From an uncultured Rhodospirillaceae bacterium (GTDB lineage Bacteria; Pseudomonadota; Alphaproteobacteria; Rhodospirillales; Casp-alpha2): a stretch of 8,337 nt of DNA. Location of the stretch: contig CAJWVP010000117.1 of assembly GCA_913048145.1 (NCBI GenBank), positions 1 to 8,337 of the forward strand, read 5' to 3'. Positions 6,620 through 8,337 of this stretch are shown piece after piece. The notes under the pieces are model-generated. The model saw only the letters and a list, made by a program, of their open reading frames with translations, searched no databases and was not told where the DNA came from. Made by a program: the position numbers and the translations under genes. Within the stretch, counting starts at the first letter, position 1, and each line of letters begins with the position of its first letter.

Positions 6620-8107
6620 ATGGCGTATACGCGTTACATTCTGGGCATCGATCAAGGCACCACCAGCACCCGCGCTGTCCTCTTCGACGATGGCGGCTTC
6701 CAGATTCACATAGCGCAACGGGAGTTGCCGCAAATCTTTCCCGACGACGGTTGGGTGGAACACGATCCCGAAGAAATCTGGTCTGCCACCGTGGCCGTGT
6801 GCGCGGACGCCATCGCCGCCTGTCCGGACGGGGCGTCGGCGATCACCGCCATCGGCATCACCAACCAGCGTGAGACTACCGTCGTCTGGGACCGGACAAC
6901 AGGCGTGCCGGTTCACAATGCAATCGTTTGGCAGGACCGGCGCACTGCATCGGTGTGCGACACTCTCCGGGACGGCGGACACGCGGATGCCATTGCCGCG
7001 AAGACCGGTCTGGTCTTGGATCCCTATTTTTCTGGCACCAAAGTGGCCTGGATTTTGGATAATGTGACGCGCGCGCGCGCGCGCGCAAGCAACGGGGAAC
7101 TCGCCTTCGGAACGATCGATACCTTCTTGCTGTGGCGGTTGACGGGCGGACAGGTGCACGCCACGGATGCGACCAACGCATCGCGGACCATGTTATTCAA
7201 TATTCACGACCAAGCATGGGACGCTACCCTTTTGGCTCTCCTCGGCGTCCCCGCCGAGTTGCTGCCCGACGTTCGCGACTCAGCCGGTGACTTCGGCGAG
7301 ACGGATCCCACGCTGTTTGGCGCGGCCATCCCCATCCGGGGCGTCGCCGGCGATCAGCATGCGGGACTGGTCGGACAGGCGAGTTTCGAACCCGGTATGA
7401 TCAAAAGCACCTTTGGCACCGGTTGCTTTGCCATGCTCAACACGGGCACCACGCCGCTTGTGTCAAACCACAAATTGCTGACCACGGTGGCCTATCGCAT
7501 TGCTGGCCAAACCACCTACGCCCTGGAGGGCAGCATTTTCATCGCCGGTGCCGCCGTGCAATGGCTGCGCGACCAGTTGAAGGTCATCCATGACGCGGCC
7601 CAAACGGAAGCCATCGCCCGCGGGGTGCCCGAGACCGGCGGCGTCTATCTGGTCCCCGCCTTCACTGGGTTGGGCGCCCCCTATTGGGACACAGAAGCAC
7701 GCGGTGCCATCGTTGGCCTGACCCGCGACAGCGGCGCGCCCGAGATTGTCCGCGCCGCCTTGGAGTCCGTGGTGTATCAGACCCGCGACCTTTTCGAAGC
7801 CATGGCCGCCGACGGAACAACGCCAGCTTCCGTCCGCGTTGACGGCGGCATGGCGGCCAATGATTGGACCATGCAGTTCCTGGCCGACGTCCTGTCCGTA
7901 CGCGTCGAGCGCCCGATTAACACGGAAACTTCCGTCCTTGGTGCGGCCTATCTGTCAGCCCTGGGCGCCGGGATTTATGATTCCCTGGACGACGTGGCGG
8001 CAAATTGGCGGATCGATAAGACTTACACGCCCACCATGGCGGACGCCGAACGCGAACGCCTCTATGCCGGATGGCTCAAGGCAGTAGCGCAAACCCGGTG
8101 CTGTTAG
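6620..8107 (+). CDS. glpK: Glycerol kinase
   Basis: Phosphorylates glycerol with ATP to glycerol-3-phosphate in the cytoplasm. The 495 residues cover the whole FGGY kinase. D11-QGTTSTR is the phosphate loop, R84 and E85 in TNQRETTVVW and Y136 in DPYFSGTK form the glycerol site, and D245 in GVAGDQHAG is the catalytic base. GTGCF at 266-270 is in the ATP site. Both FGGY signatures are present: YFSGTKVAWILDN and the segment beginning GAIVGLTRDSGAP. The Arg of the E. coli fructose-1,6-bisphosphate loop (GGTRIP) is replaced here (FGAAIP), so that form of feedback is probably absent. The start follows the ugpQ stop by 9 bases with only a weak ribosome binding site, suggesting translational coupling. 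A 19-base alternating CG tract encodes R151-A-R-A-R-A156 without changing the length against E. coli GlpK in this region. Confidence 0.97.
   Translation: MAYTRYILGIDQGTTSTRAVLFDDGGFQIHIAQRELPQIFPDDGWVEHDPEEIWSATVAVCADAIAACPDGASAITAIGITNQRETTVVWDRTTGVPVHNAIVWQDRRTASVCDTLRDGGHADAIAAKTGLVLDPYFSGTKVAWILDNVTRARARASNGELAFGTIDTFLLWRLTGGQVHATDATNASRTMLFNIHDQAWDATLLALLGVPAELLPDVRDSAGDFGETDPTLFGAAIPIRGVAGDQHAGLVGQASFEPGMIKSTFGTGCFAMLNTGTTPLVSNHKLLTTVAYRIAGQTTYALEGSIFIAGAAVQWLRDQLKVIHDAAQTEAIARGVPETGGVYLVPAFTGLGAPYWDTEARGAIVGLTRDSGAPEIVRAALESVVYQTRDLFEAMAADGTTPASVRVDGGMAANDWTMQFLADVLSVRVERPINTETSVLGAAYLSALGAGIYDSLDDVAANWRIDKTYTPTMADAERERLYAGWLKAVAQTRCC
7068..7086. repeat. (CG)n dinucleotide tract inside glycerol kinase
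   Basis: Nineteen bases of uninterrupted alternating C and G, encoding most of RARARA (residues 151-156) in a surface-variable stretch between the first FGGY signature and GELAFGTID. Such a tract can slip during replication and can adopt Z-form DNA. Gain or loss of one CG unit would shift the glpK frame about 30% of the way through the gene. Confidence 0.9.
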
Positions 8108-8146
8108 GCGGCAATTCCGGCTGTCGCCCAACAATTCTAATTTGGA

Positions 8147-8337
8147 TCACGGCGCAAACCCCTCCTCCAGCAGACGGCAACACGCCTGCACCATTAGTGT
8201 ATCGGTCAGCACGACGCCATCTGTCTCCCTACCGAACAGTGAGGAACACAGGTTTGCTGCCGCCAGAGGACCGGACGTTTCGTGGCGCAGACGAGACGCT
8301 GCCTCACCGCTGCCGGTGGCGACGTCCCGGATCACCA
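8147..8337 (-). CDS. C-terminal part of an unidentified protein, cut by the window edge
   Basis: A minus-strand frame enters from the right edge and ends at TGA (8149-8147), 39 bases past the convergent glpK stop. It gives about 62 residues, including GSGEAASRLRHETSGPLAAANL, cut here to its recognisable parts: an Ala-rich helix, SLFGRETDGVVLTDTLMV, and CCRLLEEGFAP at the end. The GC-rich third codon positions and helical pattern look genuine. A GTG lies at 8335 but has no visible context, so the gene most likely begins outside the window. I do not recognise the family. Confidence 0.5.
   Translation of the reverse strand, partial: VIRDVATGSGEAASRLRHETSGPLAAANLCSSLFGRETDGVVLTDTLMVQACCRLLEEGFAP

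Noticed and set aside
6449..7159. A 236-codon minus-strand frame opposite ugpQ and glpK
   Set aside because: It lies wholly opposite two clearly identified genes and is a GC-driven antisense shadow.

Overview
The window looks like chromosomal DNA from a moderately GC-rich Gram-negative bacterium, most likely an alphaproteobacterium. The basis is the GC-rich codon choice in the metabolic genes, a periplasm-spanning TolC-type protein, and the fused malic enzyme/phosphotransacetylase. The taxonomic call is inference. There are two blocks of different character.

The left block (1 to about 3480) is accessory. It opens with the 3' part of a family 9 (heptosyltransferase-like) glycosyltransferase. 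About 740 bases of decayed, gene-poor DNA follow, holding a small minus-strand gene with a good ribosome binding site but an internal amber stop. Next is a minus-strand type I secretion outer membrane protein of the TolC family. An AT-rich divergent spacer of roughly 300 bases with two adjacent inverted repeats separates it from a plus-strand gene for a very acidic 62-residue peptide. That peptide has a strong Shine-Dalgarno site and ends in a tandem seven-residue repeat. Glycosyltransferase, TolC channel and small peptide side by side suggest the edge of a surface or secretion locus, but no ABC transporter, membrane fusion protein or modifying enzyme is in view.

The right block (3483 to 8107) is core carbon metabolism. 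The minus-strand maeB-type NADP malic enzyme is transcribed divergently from a plus-strand pair, a cytosolic glycerophosphodiester phosphodiesterase (ugpQ-type) and glycerol kinase (glpK), spaced 9 bases apart and probably one operon. These two supply glycerol-3-phosphate from phospholipid head-group diesters and from glycerol. Malic enzyme links the C4 acids to pyruvate and NADPH. The window closes with the C-terminal end of an unidentified minus-strand gene convergent with glpK.

The points most worth a second look are the acidic repeat peptide and its divergent control region, the TolC gene whose signal-peptide reading frame has no ordinary start codon, and a 19-base alternating CG tract inside glpK that could slip and switch the gene off. 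I did not see a complete new system here; the left block is at most a fragment of one.
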